A stretch of DNA of 44,333 nt from Desulfococcaceae bacterium (GCA_030145385.1 JAQYVU010000032.1:1-44333); one strand, 5' to 3'; shown: positions 14,667 through 23,429, counted from the first letter of the stretch. A program made the numbers and translations. Notes: generated from the letters alone by a model not told the origin.

Positions 14667-17444
14667 TTAACTTTTTATGTTTGAATAGTTTTTTTCATGG
14701 ATAAAAACCAGCCGCCCGTTATGAAAACCAAAATAAAAATGGAACCATTTGTATGCCTCGGCCATGATGAAAATTGGTAAAGAAACCAGAAAGATGATCC
14801 CCCAGTCCGACCAACCAAGCGGCACAGTGTGCAGGGCATTTTGTAAAAACGGCACATAAAGTGCGCATAAGAGGCCGCCGAAACTGACTACCCAGGCGAT
14901 CAGCAAAAACGGATTGGAAAAAAAGCCGGTTGTGGCAAGGGGCGCACGCAGGGCACGAAAGTTAAACACATTGATCATTTCCAGCACAATGATGCCGGTG
15001 AAAGCAACTGTCTGTGAGGTATACACTGCATCTGCCCCTTTTCCGGCAAAGAGAGAGTGATGGAACAGCCAGAGAGTTGCTGCCCCCATATATCCTCCCA
15101 GCAGTATAATCATCAGGATGCCTGCCTTATTCAGGATCGGTTCTCTGTCCGATCGGGGCGGCCGTTTCATAATACCTTTTTCAACCGGCTCCAGGCCGAG
15201 AGCCACTGCAGTCACGCCGTCAGTGACCAGATTTATCCACAAAATCTGCACGGGCAGCAGAATCAGCGGCCCGTCCAGCAGGATGTTGATGAAAATAGCC
15301 ACCACTTCCCCCATATTGGAAGACAGCAGGTAACGCACAAATTTTTGGATATTATCGTACTGGCGCCGGCCTTCCTCCACCGCGCCGATGATGGAGGCAA
15401 AGTTGTCATCCGTGAGTATCATGTCGGATGCCCCCTTGGCCACGTCCGTGCCCCGTAGTCCCATGGCAATACCGATATCCGCTTTTTTCAAAGCCGGTGC
15501 ATCATTCACCCCATCACCGGTCATGGCAACCACCGCTCCCATTTTTTTGAGCATACTCACAATGCGCAGTTTGTGTTCCGGGGTGGTTCGCGCAAATAAA
15601 ATATTTTGTTTCAGGATGTTTTTCAGGACATTATCATTCATTTGGTCAAGTTCCGGTCCGCTGACAGCCCGTATGACATTCAAGCCAATGGCGCGGGCAA
15701 TGGACTTTGCCGTGGCAGATGCATCCCCGGTAATCATTATAACGCGGATGCCTGCGCTGCGGGCCAGGCGGATGGCCTCCGGAACTTCGCGATGGGGCGG
15801 ATCAATGATTCCGACAATGCCGAGCAATGTGAGTTCCTGTTCCACGAGTTTTTCATCTGCAACCAGGTCTTTCGGAAGGATTCGACGCGCCAGGGCAAGT
15901 GTCCGCAAGCCTTGATCGGCCAGTGCCTGATAAGCGGCAATCGTAGACTCCCGGTCTATAGCGGTCATTCCCCGATCTTTGTTGTTGTCTGCAATGCGCG
16001 TACATCGTTCCAGGATTACTTCCGGCGCCCCCTTGATATGGGCAATTAATCTTTCCTGAACCTGCTCTATGATTGTCATGCGTTTTCGGCGGGAATTAAA
16101 AGAAAATTCATTGACCAGGCCGGCGTGTTCATCCGGATGCAGGCCGTTTTTTGCCGCTGCGGTCAGCAGGGAGGCTTCGGTGGGTTCGCCGATGTCGTGC
16201 CAGCCTTTTTCATCTTTGAAAATCTGTGCATGATTGCAGACTACGCCGGTTTTGAGAAGAGCCAGCAGGTCATGTCGTTTCCGGCAATCGATCGGGAGGT
16301 TGTTTTGTTCAAAATGACCCTGGGGATCATAACCGGTTCCGGTGACGGTCAGTTCCCCGGACGGCAGCCAGATGTGCGTCACGGTCATTTCATTTTGGGT
16401 CAGGGTTCCTGTTTTATCCGTACAGATAACCGTGGCCGATCCCAGTGTTTCAGCTGCCTGCAATCGCCGGAGCAGGGCGCGCTGTTTCACCATGGCGCGG
16501 ATACCCAATGCCAACGTGATTGTGACCACTGCGGGTAAACCTTCCGGGACTACCGCCACCGCCAGGGAGATACCGGTGAGAAACATTTCCATCAAAGGCC
16601 TGCCAAGAAGCCATCCGGCAACCGCCACCACAACGGATATCAAGATTGAGAATATGCCCATCTGTTTTCCCAGCACGGCCAGTTTACGCTGCAGCGGGGT
16701 GGGTTCCTGTTCGATGGTCAGGGTTAATCGGGCAATGCGACCGAATTCAGTTGCCATACCGGTGGATGTGACCACTCCCCGGGCACGTCCGTTGGTGACT
16801 TCCGTGCCCATCCAGGCCATGGATGACTGTTCGGCCAGGGGGGCGTTTTCATCAACCGGCTTTGTTTGTTTGGCAACGGATTCTGATTCACCGGTCAGTG
16901 ATGATTCATCCATTCTCAGTTCCCATGCTTCAAACAGCCGCAGATCACCCGGCGTTCTGTCACCGGTTTCAAGCACCACAATGTCGCCGGGGACCAGTTC
17001 TTTGGCATCGATCTTTTGTTCCCGGCCGTCTCGAACTACCCGGCAATGAGGTGCCAGCATTTTCTGAAGTGCTTCAATGGCTTTTTCCGCTTTCCATTCC
17101 TGAATGAAGCCCAATATGCCGTTTAAAATCACGATCACCATAATCGTTACCGCATCCGCCATTTCACCTAATACCACGGAGATAGATGCCGCTGCCAGCA
17201 GAATGAAAATCAGTACATCCATAAATTGTCGGCCCAGCACCATGTAGCAGTGTACCTTGCGCCTGTTTTCCAGGGTGTTGGTACCGTATTTTCCCAAACG
17301 ATCTGCTGCTTCACGGGAGTTTAACCCGTTTTGAGGATCCGTAACCAGTTGCAGGATTGTTGTTTCGGCATCCGAGTTGTGCCAGGCCTGGCTCTCAGAT
17401 CCATCATCGGTTGCGTTAGCGGTTGAATTGACATGCTGAATCAT
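14667..17444 (-). CDS. P2A-type cation-transporting ATPase (Ca2+-ATPase-like)
   Basis: This 925-residue membrane pump has the N-terminal cation-ATPase domain (residues 20-90), the actuator loop with SSLTGES, and the phosphorylation site CTDKTGTLT with Asp343. The hinge MTGDGVNDAPALKKADIG and ten predicted membrane helices complete it. Helix 4 has VVPEGLPAVVTITLALG and helix 6 has NLVTDGVTAVALGLEP. Both carry residues that bind Ca2+ in SERCA/PacL-like pumps, so Ca2+ (or Mn2+) export is likely. There is no N-terminal heavy-metal domain. I choose the ATG at 17444, preceded by AAGGA; an upstream in-frame ATG at 17489 has no ribosome site. Confidence 0.94.
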   Translation of the reverse strand: MIQHVNSTANATDDGSESQAWHNSDAETTILQLVTDPQNGLNSREAADRLGKYGTNTLENRRKVHCYMVLGRQFMDVLIFILLAAASISVVLGEMADAVTIMVIVILNGILGFIQEWKAEKAIEALQKMLAPHCRVVRDGREQKIDAKELVPGDIVVLETGDRTPGDLRLFEAWELRMDESSLTGESESVAKQTKPVDENAPLAEQSSMAWMGTEVTNGRARGVVTSTGMATEFGRIARLTLTIEQEPTPLQRKLAVLGKQMGIFSILISVVVAVAGWLLGRPLMEMFLTGISLAVAVVPEGLPAVVTITLALGIRAMVKQRALLRRLQAAETLGSATVICTDKTGTLTQNEMTVTHIWLPSGELTVTGTGYDPQGHFEQNNLPIDCRKRHDLLALLKTGVVCNHAQIFKDEKGWHDIGEPTEASLLTAAAKNGLHPDEHAGLVNEFSFNSRRKRMTIIEQVQERLIAHIKGAPEVILERCTRIADNNKDRGMTAIDRESTIAAYQALADQGLRTLALARRILPKDLVADEKLVEQELTLLGIVGIIDPPHREVPEAIRLARSAGIRVIMITGDASATAKSIARAIGLNVIRAVSGPELDQMNDNVLKNILKQNILFARTTPEHKLRIVSMLKKMGAVVAMTGDGVNDAPALKKADIGIAMGLRGTDVAKGASDMILTDDNFASIIGAVEEGRRQYDNIQKFVRYLLSSNMGEVVAIFINILLDGPLILLPVQILWINLVTDGVTAVALGLEPVEKGIMKRPPRSDREPILNKAGILMIILLGGYMGAATLWLFHHSLFAGKGADAVYTSQTVAFTGIIVLEMINVFNFRALRAPLATTGFFSNPFLLIAWVVSFGGLLCALYVPFLQNALHTVPLGWSDWGIIFLVSLPIFIMAEAYKWFHFYFGFHNGRLVFIHEKNYSNIKS

Positions 17445-17856
17445 GAGTTGTCCTTGATTTTCCCATACAGCAGGGCCAGGCCTATACATAAATTGCTAGT
17501 TATTTCTTTTTTCTTTAGTTAAACGTTTACAATTTATTTCTGCATCAAATATGCCATCCAATTCAAGTTCGTATGTATGATAAAAATTCAAAGACTTGGG
17601 TCTGATGCAGCTGGTCGTCATGGCAGGGTGCGGGCAAAATTAGAAAAATTACGATATCCATTATTGAAAAATCTCGAAATCAGGGCAGGGTGCAGGGATT
17701 TTTGCTCACTGTTTTTATTTGGCATTGAAACGGTTTTATCCCGTGCTGAACAATTTTCATGTTTGCGGCAAGCTTAAAACAACTAATGGTTGAAATGGAA
17801 CACCAGGGAGTCAGGGGCTGCGACACCGTCAATACAGAGAACCTCTGAATCCCCGA

Positions 17857-17872
17857 TGGCATGTATTATGCA
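17857..17872 (+). promoter_or_regulatory. Putative sigma-54 promoter upstream of class I phaC
   Basis: The sequence tGGCATGTATTATGCa has GG at 17858-17859 and GC at 17870-17871 with 10 bases between. It differs by two bases from the sites before CDF-NifX and phaE. The 39-bp inverted repeat is not found at the expected position. The palindromic repeat at 17944-18098 now separates this site from phaC, giving a leader of about 240 bases. Confidence 0.48.
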
Positions 17873-17943
17873 TTTTTAACACGCAGTAAAACCGATACGC
17901 ACCGATTGGATGTCATTGTATAAGCGTATAAAAGGATAAAAAA

Positions 17944-18098
17944 TTGATGGCTTCGTAAAAAGTCCAAATTCCGTGTTGCGCTGCATTCTTCGTTTCTTCA
18001 AAGTACACTAAGTACAAATCATTACTCAGAATTTGCGCGCCTTGAATTTGGAGCTTTTTTCTTTGCCATCGAAATTTGACTTTTTACGAGATTGTCAA
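17944..18098. repeat. Palindromic repeat element (MITE-like)
   Basis: The left end TTGATGGCTTCGTAAAAAGT and the right end ACTTTTTACGAGATTGTCAA are approximate reverse complements sharing the core TCGTAAAAAGTC. Inside, CCAAATTC near 17964 pairs with GAATTTGG near 18044. The structure of about 155 bases has no coding capacity. Elements with TCGTAAAAAGTC ends are, from memory, common between genes of Desulfobacterales, but I could not check copy number. It lies directly before phaC. Confidence 0.65.
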
Positions 18099-18124
18099 AA
18101 TTATGAATTAAAAGGAACGATTCA

Positions 18125-19861
18125 ATGAAAATTTCAACTAACAAAAATATTTACGATACGATGGATCATCTGTTTCATGCCTGGCAGGGGCGGTTTACCG
18201 CCGGCGTGTCACCCAACGCCACTTTGATGGCATATTATGACTGGCTGCTGCATCTGGCCAATTCACCGGGAAAACAAACAGAACTTTTGGAAACCTTTTT
18301 TTCTCAAACAATGACATTCTGGTTAAATGCGTTTAATAAAGTGGCCGATCCGGATTCCGCATCTGCGGTTGAAACGCCGATACCGGATAAACGTTTTAAA
18401 ACCGTGTCATGGCAGGTCTGGCCGTACAATATTATCTGGCAGTCATATTCACTGGCCGAGGACTGGTGGCAGAAGGCCACGACTGGGGTTGAAGGCGTTT
18501 CCACTCATCATCTGGATCTGGTGTCGTTTGGTTCCCGGCAATTATTTGATTTTTTTGCCCCGTCGAATTTTTTCTTTATCAATCCGGATGTTTTAAAAAA
18601 GACTATAGAGGACAAAGGCGCCAATTTGTACCAGGGGTGCCGGAATTTTGTCGAGGATCGCCGGCGGGCCATTGCCGGAAAAGGACCCATTGGAGTGAAA
18701 AATTTCAAAGTCGGTGTTCATGTGGCTGTCACCCCCGGCAAAGTTGTTTTCAGAAATAATTTGATGGAGCTGATTCAGTATATTCCAACTTCAAAGACGG
18801 TGTATGCGGAACCCGTATTGATCGTTCCTGCCTGGATTATGAAATATTATATCCTTGATTTGTCCCCGAATAATTCCCTGGTAAAATATCTGGTGGATAA
18901 AGGGCACACGGTATTTATGATTTCATGGAAAAATCCCGGGCCCGAAGACCGGAACCTGGCAATGAATGATTATGTTTCCTTCGGAATTATGGACGCTATA
19001 GACGCGGTGTCCAAAATTATCCCCGATAAAAAGATCAATGCACTGGGTTACTGTTTGGGCGGAACGCTTTTGTGCATTGCCGCCGCCGCCATGGCCCGGG
19101 ACAAGGATGATCGATTGAAAAGCATGACCATGCTCACCGCACAGACTGATTTTTCCGAAGCCGGCGAATTGATGGTATTTATAGCTGAAAGTGAAGTGAG
19201 CTATCTGGAAGATACCATGTGGAACCAGGGATATCTGGATACCAAGCAGATGGCCGGCGCGTTTCAGGTGTTGCGTTCCAATGACCTGATCTGGTCAAAA
19301 ATGATTCATGATTATCTTATGGGTGAACGTAACCCCATGAACGATCTCATGGCCTGGAATTCGGATGCCACGCGCATGCCTTATCGCATGCACAGTGAGT
19401 ACTTAAGAAAACTGTTTTTAAACAACGATCTGTTCGGCGGCCGCTTTGAAGTCCACGGTCAGCCCATCGTGATCAGTGCTGTCCATGTTCCGGTTTTTCT
19501 GGTGGCCACAATCAAAGATCATGTCGCGCCCTGGCGGTCGGTGTATAAATTTCATCTGGCATCAGATGCGCCGGAAATTACTTTTTTGCTTACTTCCGGC
19601 GGCCATAATGCCGGCATTATCAGTGAACCCGGTCATCCCCATCGGACCTGGCAGATGTGCACCAAAAACGAAGGAGATGCATATATGGATCCGGATACCT
19701 GGCGGGAAACCACCCCCGTGCAGAACGGATCCTGGTGGGTGCCCTGGCGGAAATGGCTGGCCAAGGGATCAAAAAGAATTGCACCGCCGGGTGTGGGCGC
19801 GCCGGATAACGGATTATCCGTTCTTTGCGATGCGCCGGGGGGGTTTGTGTTGCAAAGGTAA
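18125..19861 (+). CDS. phaC: Class I-like poly(3-hydroxyalkanoate) synthase
   Basis: This 578-residue enzyme polymerises 3-hydroxyacyl-CoA on storage granules. The N-terminal PhaC domain is present (IWQSYSLAEDWWQKATTG, then FDFFAPSNFFFINPDVL), followed by the alpha/beta-hydrolase core. The lipase-like box is GYCLGG with nucleophile Cys310. The catalytic Asp lies in KDHVAPW and the His in SGGHNAGI. The length matches class I single-subunit synthases (about 560-600). AAGGA precedes the ATG. It is separated from the class III pair phaE-phaC downstream by an aldehyde oxidoreductase relic. Genes for PhaA and PhaB, the monomer-supply enzymes, are not seen here. Confidence 0.93.
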   Translation: MKISTNKNIYDTMDHLFHAWQGRFTAGVSPNATLMAYYDWLLHLANSPGKQTELLETFFSQTMTFWLNAFNKVADPDSASAVETPIPDKRFKTVSWQVWPYNIIWQSYSLAEDWWQKATTGVEGVSTHHLDLVSFGSRQLFDFFAPSNFFFINPDVLKKTIEDKGANLYQGCRNFVEDRRRAIAGKGPIGVKNFKVGVHVAVTPGKVVFRNNLMELIQYIPTSKTVYAEPVLIVPAWIMKYYILDLSPNNSLVKYLVDKGHTVFMISWKNPGPEDRNLAMNDYVSFGIMDAIDAVSKIIPDKKINALGYCLGGTLLCIAAAAMARDKDDRLKSMTMLTAQTDFSEAGELMVFIAESEVSYLEDTMWNQGYLDTKQMAGAFQVLRSNDLIWSKMIHDYLMGERNPMNDLMAWNSDATRMPYRMHSEYLRKLFLNNDLFGGRFEVHGQPIVISAVHVPVFLVATIKDHVAPWRSVYKFHLASDAPEITFLLTSGGHNAGIISEPGHPHRTWQMCTKNEGDAYMDPDTWRETTPVQNGSWWVPWRKWLAKGSKRIAPPGVGAPDNGLSVLCDAPGGFVLQR

Positions 19862-19894
19862 TACCTGAATCTTTCACACGCCGGAAGTCTCCAT

Positions 19895-20221
19895 CTGCTG
19901 CGTTATTAATGATTTGCAATAGCCCTCGATGGCTTTGTCATTAAATGCCTTTTTACGGCATTCCCGGTACTTGACAACGAAGACGGCGTGCAGACCATCG
20001 TATCCCTGATCAATGCCCGATACGGTATCACTATGACACCCAATGATTTTCTGGATTTGGGAATTTCAATTTTAACAGACGAACACGCGTTTAACAAAGA
20101 AGCCGGTTTTACAAAAGCCGGTGACAAACTGCCCGATTTTTTCGCAGAACCCCTGCCGCAGCATAACACAACCTGGGATTTTACCGATGAGGAATTGCAG
20201 CAGAAAAAATTGTTTGAATAA
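19895..20221 (+). pseudogene. C-terminal remnant of a tungsten aldehyde:ferredoxin oxidoreductase
   Basis: The reading frame from 19913 to the TAA at 20219 resembles the last hundred or so residues of the AOR family. Landmarks are CLFTAFPVLDNEDG, INARYGITMTPNDFLDLG, FNKEAGFTKAGDKLPDFF and EPLPQHNTTWDFTDEEL. A stop at 19910 precedes it, and a second frame just upstream continues the similarity weakly (VINDLQ), suggesting a frameshift. The N-terminal tungstopterin and iron-sulfur domains are missing. A GTG at 19988 would give only 77 residues, too short to be an enzyme. It is a dead remnant between two PHA synthase genes, and suggests this strain or an ancestor had an AOR at this place. Confidence 0.8.
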
Positions 20222-20237
20222 ATGTTATTCTACTGGT

Positions 20238-20276
20238 TTTGAAATTTTACGAAAAAAGGTTTCGCAAATTTTCAAA
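20238..20276. promoter_or_regulatory. 39-bp inverted repeat, putative activator (UAS) site, copy B
   Basis: The arm TTTGAAATTTTACGAAA, a 5-base loop and TTTCGCAAATTTTCAAA match each other at 15 of 17 positions. The element is nearly the same as copy A at 7292-7330, and its start lies 123 bases before the GG of the next -24/-12 site, exactly as in copy A. It lies directly after the aldehyde oxidoreductase relic, and a terminator for that lost gene is a weaker alternative. Confidence 0.65.
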
Positions 20277-20359
20277 TTTCATGGATTCACCCTGGGATTT
20301 AAGTGCCGTTTGTATTCTAAATATTTCATAAAATTAGCTATTCGAAGTTTAGTATGCAG

Positions 20360-20375
20360 TGGCATGCATCATGCA
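20360..20375 (+). promoter_or_regulatory. Putative sigma-54 promoter for phaE-phaC-phasin
   Basis: The sequence tGGCATGCATCATGCa has GG at 20361-20362 and GC at 20373-20374 with 10 bases between. Its 15-base core is identical to the site before CDF-NifX. Transcription would start near 20386, about 113 bases before phaE. Confidence 0.6.
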
Positions 20376-20498
20376 CTATAAAATGGCATTGTAGGATTAA
20401 TCTAAAGCCCAAAACAGGTTTGATTGTGAAGATTTATTCAAAAAACGTGATTTGAGCAGAGATAATTCGCATCTTGAAAATAGAGGAGTTTGGTTGAA

Positions 20499-21374
20499 AT
20501 GAAAAATGAAAATTTCCAAGATATGGTAAATCCGCTGGCAGAAACCATGCAGGCATCCATTGATTTTTGGGGGCAAATGGCATCATCGGGCAGCAGCATA
20601 GCGGAAATGTACTCGAATCAGGCCGTTGAATGCATGGAGAATGGATCATTTGCCAAGGGGTTTTTGGGTAATCCGGCTCAGGCGCTGTGTCAAACATTGG
20701 CTGCCAATTTTTTAGGCTATGATATCAACGGTTTTGAAACGTTGACCCGAACCAATCAGGAAATATGGAATAATTTTATCAGCACGGGCCATCAATGGTC
20801 GGAAAGTTTGTCCGGTATCGAACAGTTTAATTCTTTGCTTCCGCTTGACGACACCTCCAGGGATATAATCAGCACGTTTAAAACGGCCTTTGAAAATGTT
20901 TTCGGAAAATTTACAAATATTCCGCAATTGGGCTTAACCCGTTCGTATCAGGAAAAAATGCTTCAGATGTTTGACAAATATAATCTTTTTCAAAGCAATA
21001 TTTCGGAGTTGGGGATGCTGCTGTATTTGCCGGTCAAAAATGCGTTCAAAACCATACGGCAAGAACTTTTGGGCACTATCGAGGGTAAAAAATATTCCGG
21101 AAATATAAAAGATACCTATAAACGGTGGGTGGAGATTTTGGAACAAAATTTTATGACTCTGTACAAGTCGCCGGAATATACCAAAGAGATGGCAAAGACC
21201 ATCCAGGCCATGGAAGGCTACATCAAGGTAAGAGATGATATTCTTTCCGATTGTCTCAAACTGTTTCCTATTCCCACACAAAAGGATGCGGAAGGCGTTT
21301 ATAAAGATATTTATGAATTGAAAAAAAAGGTTCGAAAACTTGAAAAACAATTGTCGGAATCCGCGCAGGGCTGA
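20499..21374 (+). CDS. phaE: Class III PHA synthase subunit PhaE
   Basis: This 291-residue, mostly helical protein has no catalytic motif. It is the accessory subunit needed by class III PhaC for activity and granule binding. The N-terminal region (residues 1-60) is phasin-like (ASIDFWGQMASSGSSIAEM). The central segment SLLPLDDTSRDIISTFKTAF and the conserved KTIRQELLGTIEGK region follow. The C-terminus (ELKKKVRKLEKQLSE, about residues 270-287) is a short coiled coil typical of PhaE. It has no membrane span. The ATG at 20499 is chosen over the in-frame TTG at 20490; GAGGAG lies about 10 bases upstream. phaC follows after 84 bases. Confidence 0.85.
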   Translation: MKNENFQDMVNPLAETMQASIDFWGQMASSGSSIAEMYSNQAVECMENGSFAKGFLGNPAQALCQTLAANFLGYDINGFETLTRTNQEIWNNFISTGHQWSESLSGIEQFNSLLPLDDTSRDIISTFKTAFENVFGKFTNIPQLGLTRSYQEKMLQMFDKYNLFQSNISELGMLLYLPVKNAFKTIRQELLGTIEGKKYSGNIKDTYKRWVEILEQNFMTLYKSPEYTKEMAKTIQAMEGYIKVRDDILSDCLKLFPIPTQKDAEGVYKDIYELKKKVRKLEKQLSESAQG

Positions 21375-21458
21375 CGCCTGGATTAAATTGTGCCCTGCAG
21401 AGAACATACGAATCTATCAACAACTAATTAAAGTTTTGTAAAGGTAAAAGGGGGATTT

Positions 21459-22610
21459 ATGCAAAACAATTATTCTCCGTTAAAAGATTATTTTTCAAAA
21501 ATTACTCAAAATGCGCCATGGATGAACGGCCTGACGCCTGAAGCTTCGGATGTGCTGATGAGTTCCCTGGACACAAATATCGCAACAACGCCGTTTGAGA
21601 TTGTTTATGAAGAAGATCATGTCAAGTTAAAACATTTCAAACCGGAAAAAACCGGTATCCTGGCGTCACCGCTGTTGATCAACTATGCGCTGATCAACAA
21701 AGAAACCATGCTGGATCTGCAGCCCGGCCGGAGCCTGATTCAAAAGCTGTTAAGCGCCGGTATCGAACTCTATGTTGTTGACTGGGGGTATCCCACAAAA
21801 AAAGACCAATACCTGACCATCGATGATCATGTGAACTGGTATCTGGGCAATATGGTGGATTTTGTCTGCAAAAGACATTATCAGCCTAACCTCAATCTCA
21901 TGGGCATCTGCATGGGGGGGACGTTTTGTGTGATGTATGCGGCCCTTCACCCGGAAAAAGTTAAAAATCTGATTACCACCGTTACGCCGACTAATTTTGA
22001 TACGGATCAGGGACTTTTGCATGTCTGGATGAAGGATGTGAACGTAACGTCCATGATGGAAACATTCGGCAATATGCCCGGCGATCTGATGAACCTGGGG
22101 TTTTTGATGTTAAATCCTGCGCGCCTGATGATTGATAAATACGAAGGATTTATGGAGAACCTGAACAACCGGGAATTTGTGGAAAATTTTATGCGCATGG
22201 AAAAGTGGATTTTCGACAGCCCGGATGTGCCCGGCGAAACGTTTAAGCAGTTTGTTGAAGACTGTTATCAGAACAATCTGCTCATTCAGAATAAAATGCA
22301 GCTGGACGGGAAAACCATTGATCTTAAAAAGATCACCATGCCGGTTTTAAATATCTACGGCGAACTGGATCATCTGGTGCCGCCGGAAGCCGCTGAAATG
22401 CTGCCGGAAAAAGTGGGGAGTAAAGATTGTGAAAATATGTGCATCAAAACCGGTCATATCGGTATTTATGTGAGTTCCAAATCACAAAAAGAATTTGCAC
22501 CCAAAATCATCAGCTGGCTGGAAAAACGTGACAACCAAGCAAATAAACCAACCGAAAAATTTAAAGGAGGACAAAATGTTACAAAATCCATTGATGAAAC
22601 AGATGCTTGA
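21459..22610 (+). CDS. phaC: Class III poly(3-hydroxyalkanoate) synthase subunit PhaC
   Basis: This 383-residue alpha/beta-hydrolase-fold polymerase has nucleophile Cys151 in GICMGG, Asp304 in YGELDHLVPP and His333 in TGHIGIYV. The spacing matches class III synthases such as that of Allochromatium (about 355 residues). The core ends near residue 360. The final 25 or so residues are a lineage-specific tail whose codons overlap the start of the phasin gene by 35 bases. It works together with PhaE, encoded just upstream. The window thus encodes two different PHA synthase classes. Confidence 0.94.
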   Translation: MQNNYSPLKDYFSKITQNAPWMNGLTPEASDVLMSSLDTNIATTPFEIVYEEDHVKLKHFKPEKTGILASPLLINYALINKETMLDLQPGRSLIQKLLSAGIELYVVDWGYPTKKDQYLTIDDHVNWYLGNMVDFVCKRHYQPNLNLMGICMGGTFCVMYAALHPEKVKNLITTVTPTNFDTDQGLLHVWMKDVNVTSMMETFGNMPGDLMNLGFLMLNPARLMIDKYEGFMENLNNREFVENFMRMEKWIFDSPDVPGETFKQFVEDCYQNNLLIQNKMQLDGKTIDLKKITMPVLNIYGELDHLVPPEAAEMLPEKVGSKDCENMCIKTGHIGIYVSSKSQKEFAPKIISWLEKRDNQANKPTEKFKGGQNVTKSIDETDA

Positions 22611-22851
22611 TTTCCAGAAAACATCTTTTGACAGTTCATTTAACGCAGTGGCCAAACTGCAGGAGCAGGGCGAAAACATGATGGGAATGTTTTTGAACCA
22701 GGCTGTATGGATCCCCAATGAAGGGAAAAAGGCTGTTTTGGACTGGGTGGATGTTTTAAAAAAAGGCCGGGATCAGTTTAAACAGACCGTGGAATTGAAT
22801 TTTTCCAAAATGGAAAGCGGTTTAGGTGCGGCAGAAGAAAAAAAGAAATAA
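22576..22851 (+). CDS. Phasin-like granule protein
   Basis: This 91-residue helical protein has MLDFQKTSFDSSFNAVAKLQ and a C-terminal amphipathic segment rich in charged residues. The pattern fits small phasins that coat PHA granules. The start ATG at 22576 has a strong AAAGGAGG, which lies within the end of phaC. The in-frame upstream extension to 22495 is only the phaC region read in another frame. The 35-base overlap implies coupling to phaC. The product is inferred from composition and context. Confidence 0.75.
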   Translation: MLQNPLMKQMLDFQKTSFDSSFNAVAKLQEQGENMMGMFLNQAVWIPNEGKKAVLDWVDVLKKGRDQFKQTVELNFSKMESGLGAAEEKKK

Positions 22852-22902
22852 ATATCTGAGTTGAGGGATTGTCAATTTAGGAAACAAAAAATTATTTGAT
22901 AT

Positions 22903-22927
22903 GGGGCGCAATCTTTTGCCGCGCCCC
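22903..22927 (+). terminator. Possible terminator after the PHA operon
   Basis: GGGGCGC and GCGCCCC form a perfect 7-bp GC-rich stem with an 11-base loop, 51 bases after the phasin stop. The following bases (TGATTTCCTT) are only moderately T-rich, so termination strength is uncertain. Confidence 0.5.
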
Positions 22928-22970
22928 TGATTTCCTTCACATATCTAAAACAAAAAAATGAGGGGGCGTC

Positions 22971-23429
22971 ATGAAAACCACATCAACGAATTGGGTTTTA
23001 AAAATCAGTCAATTGCGCTGCGTGCTGTGTGCCGGTTTTTTGTGTTTTGCGCTGTCCGGATGCCTTGTGGCACCGCCCCATGAATCATTGCAGCACAAAT
23101 GCGGGCCATATCCGGATGATTATCAGGCAATGATCATGGACTATCTGAAACAGGATCTCAGGCATCCGGACAGCATAAAGGATTTTAAAATCATCAAACC
23201 GCCGGAAATTGTCATACTGGATTCCAGGTTTCCGACTATCCGCCTGCATAAAGGGTTTGAGGTATGGGAATTTTTTATTGTGTATGATGTCAAAAACGAT
23301 GACGGGGTTTATATCGGCAGAGATCTGCATGTGGTCTGGATCAGGCATAATCGTCTGGTCGCATTTGATTATAACGACCTGAATCTGAAATACCGGATCA
23401 AGGAAAGAAAAAAAAATCCGGGATATTGA
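22971..23429 (+). CDS. Putative lipoprotein, paralogue of the 24501-24959 protein
   Basis: This 152-residue protein has a signal peptide and a lipobox ALSGC (Cys at about residue 31). I do not recognise the family. It shares a clear backbone with the lipoprotein on the other side of rsmA: YPxD/E near residue 44, IIKPPE, KGxEVWExFI, then DxHVVWIRxxRxVAFDYN and a terminal YR. The pattern of short strands suggests a small beta-rich periplasmic domain. GAGGGGG precedes the ATG. It lies 135 bases before rsmA on the same strand. No function can be stated. Confidence 0.8.
   Translation: MKTTSTNWVLKISQLRCVLCAGFLCFALSGCLVAPPHESLQHKCGPYPDDYQAMIMDYLKQDLRHPDSIKDFKIIKPPEIVILDSRFPTIRLHKGFEVWEFFIVYDVKNDDGVYIGRDLHVVWIRHNRLVAFDYNDLNLKYRIKERKKNPGY

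Larger units (their letters stand above)
17445..18124. other. Intergenic region between the P-type ATPase and class I phaC
   Basis: These 680 bases separate divergent genes. A 66-codon frame at 17577-17777 has no family resemblance or ribosome site, and I do not accept it. The supported contents are a -24/-12-like site at 17857-17872 and a large palindromic repeat at 17944-18098. AAGGA at 18111-18115 serves phaC. Confidence 0.7.

Noticed and set aside
17577-17777. 66-codon plus-strand reading frame upstream of phaC
   Set aside because: No family likeness, no good ribosome site, and it overlaps sequence that looks regulatory.
17944-18098. Complete insertion sequence
   Set aside because: There is no transposase frame and it is too short; it is at most a MITE-like element.
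22904-22920. GG...GC pattern near the PHA operon end as another sigma-54 site
   Set aside because: Spacing is off by one, and the sequence is explained by the terminator-like hairpin.
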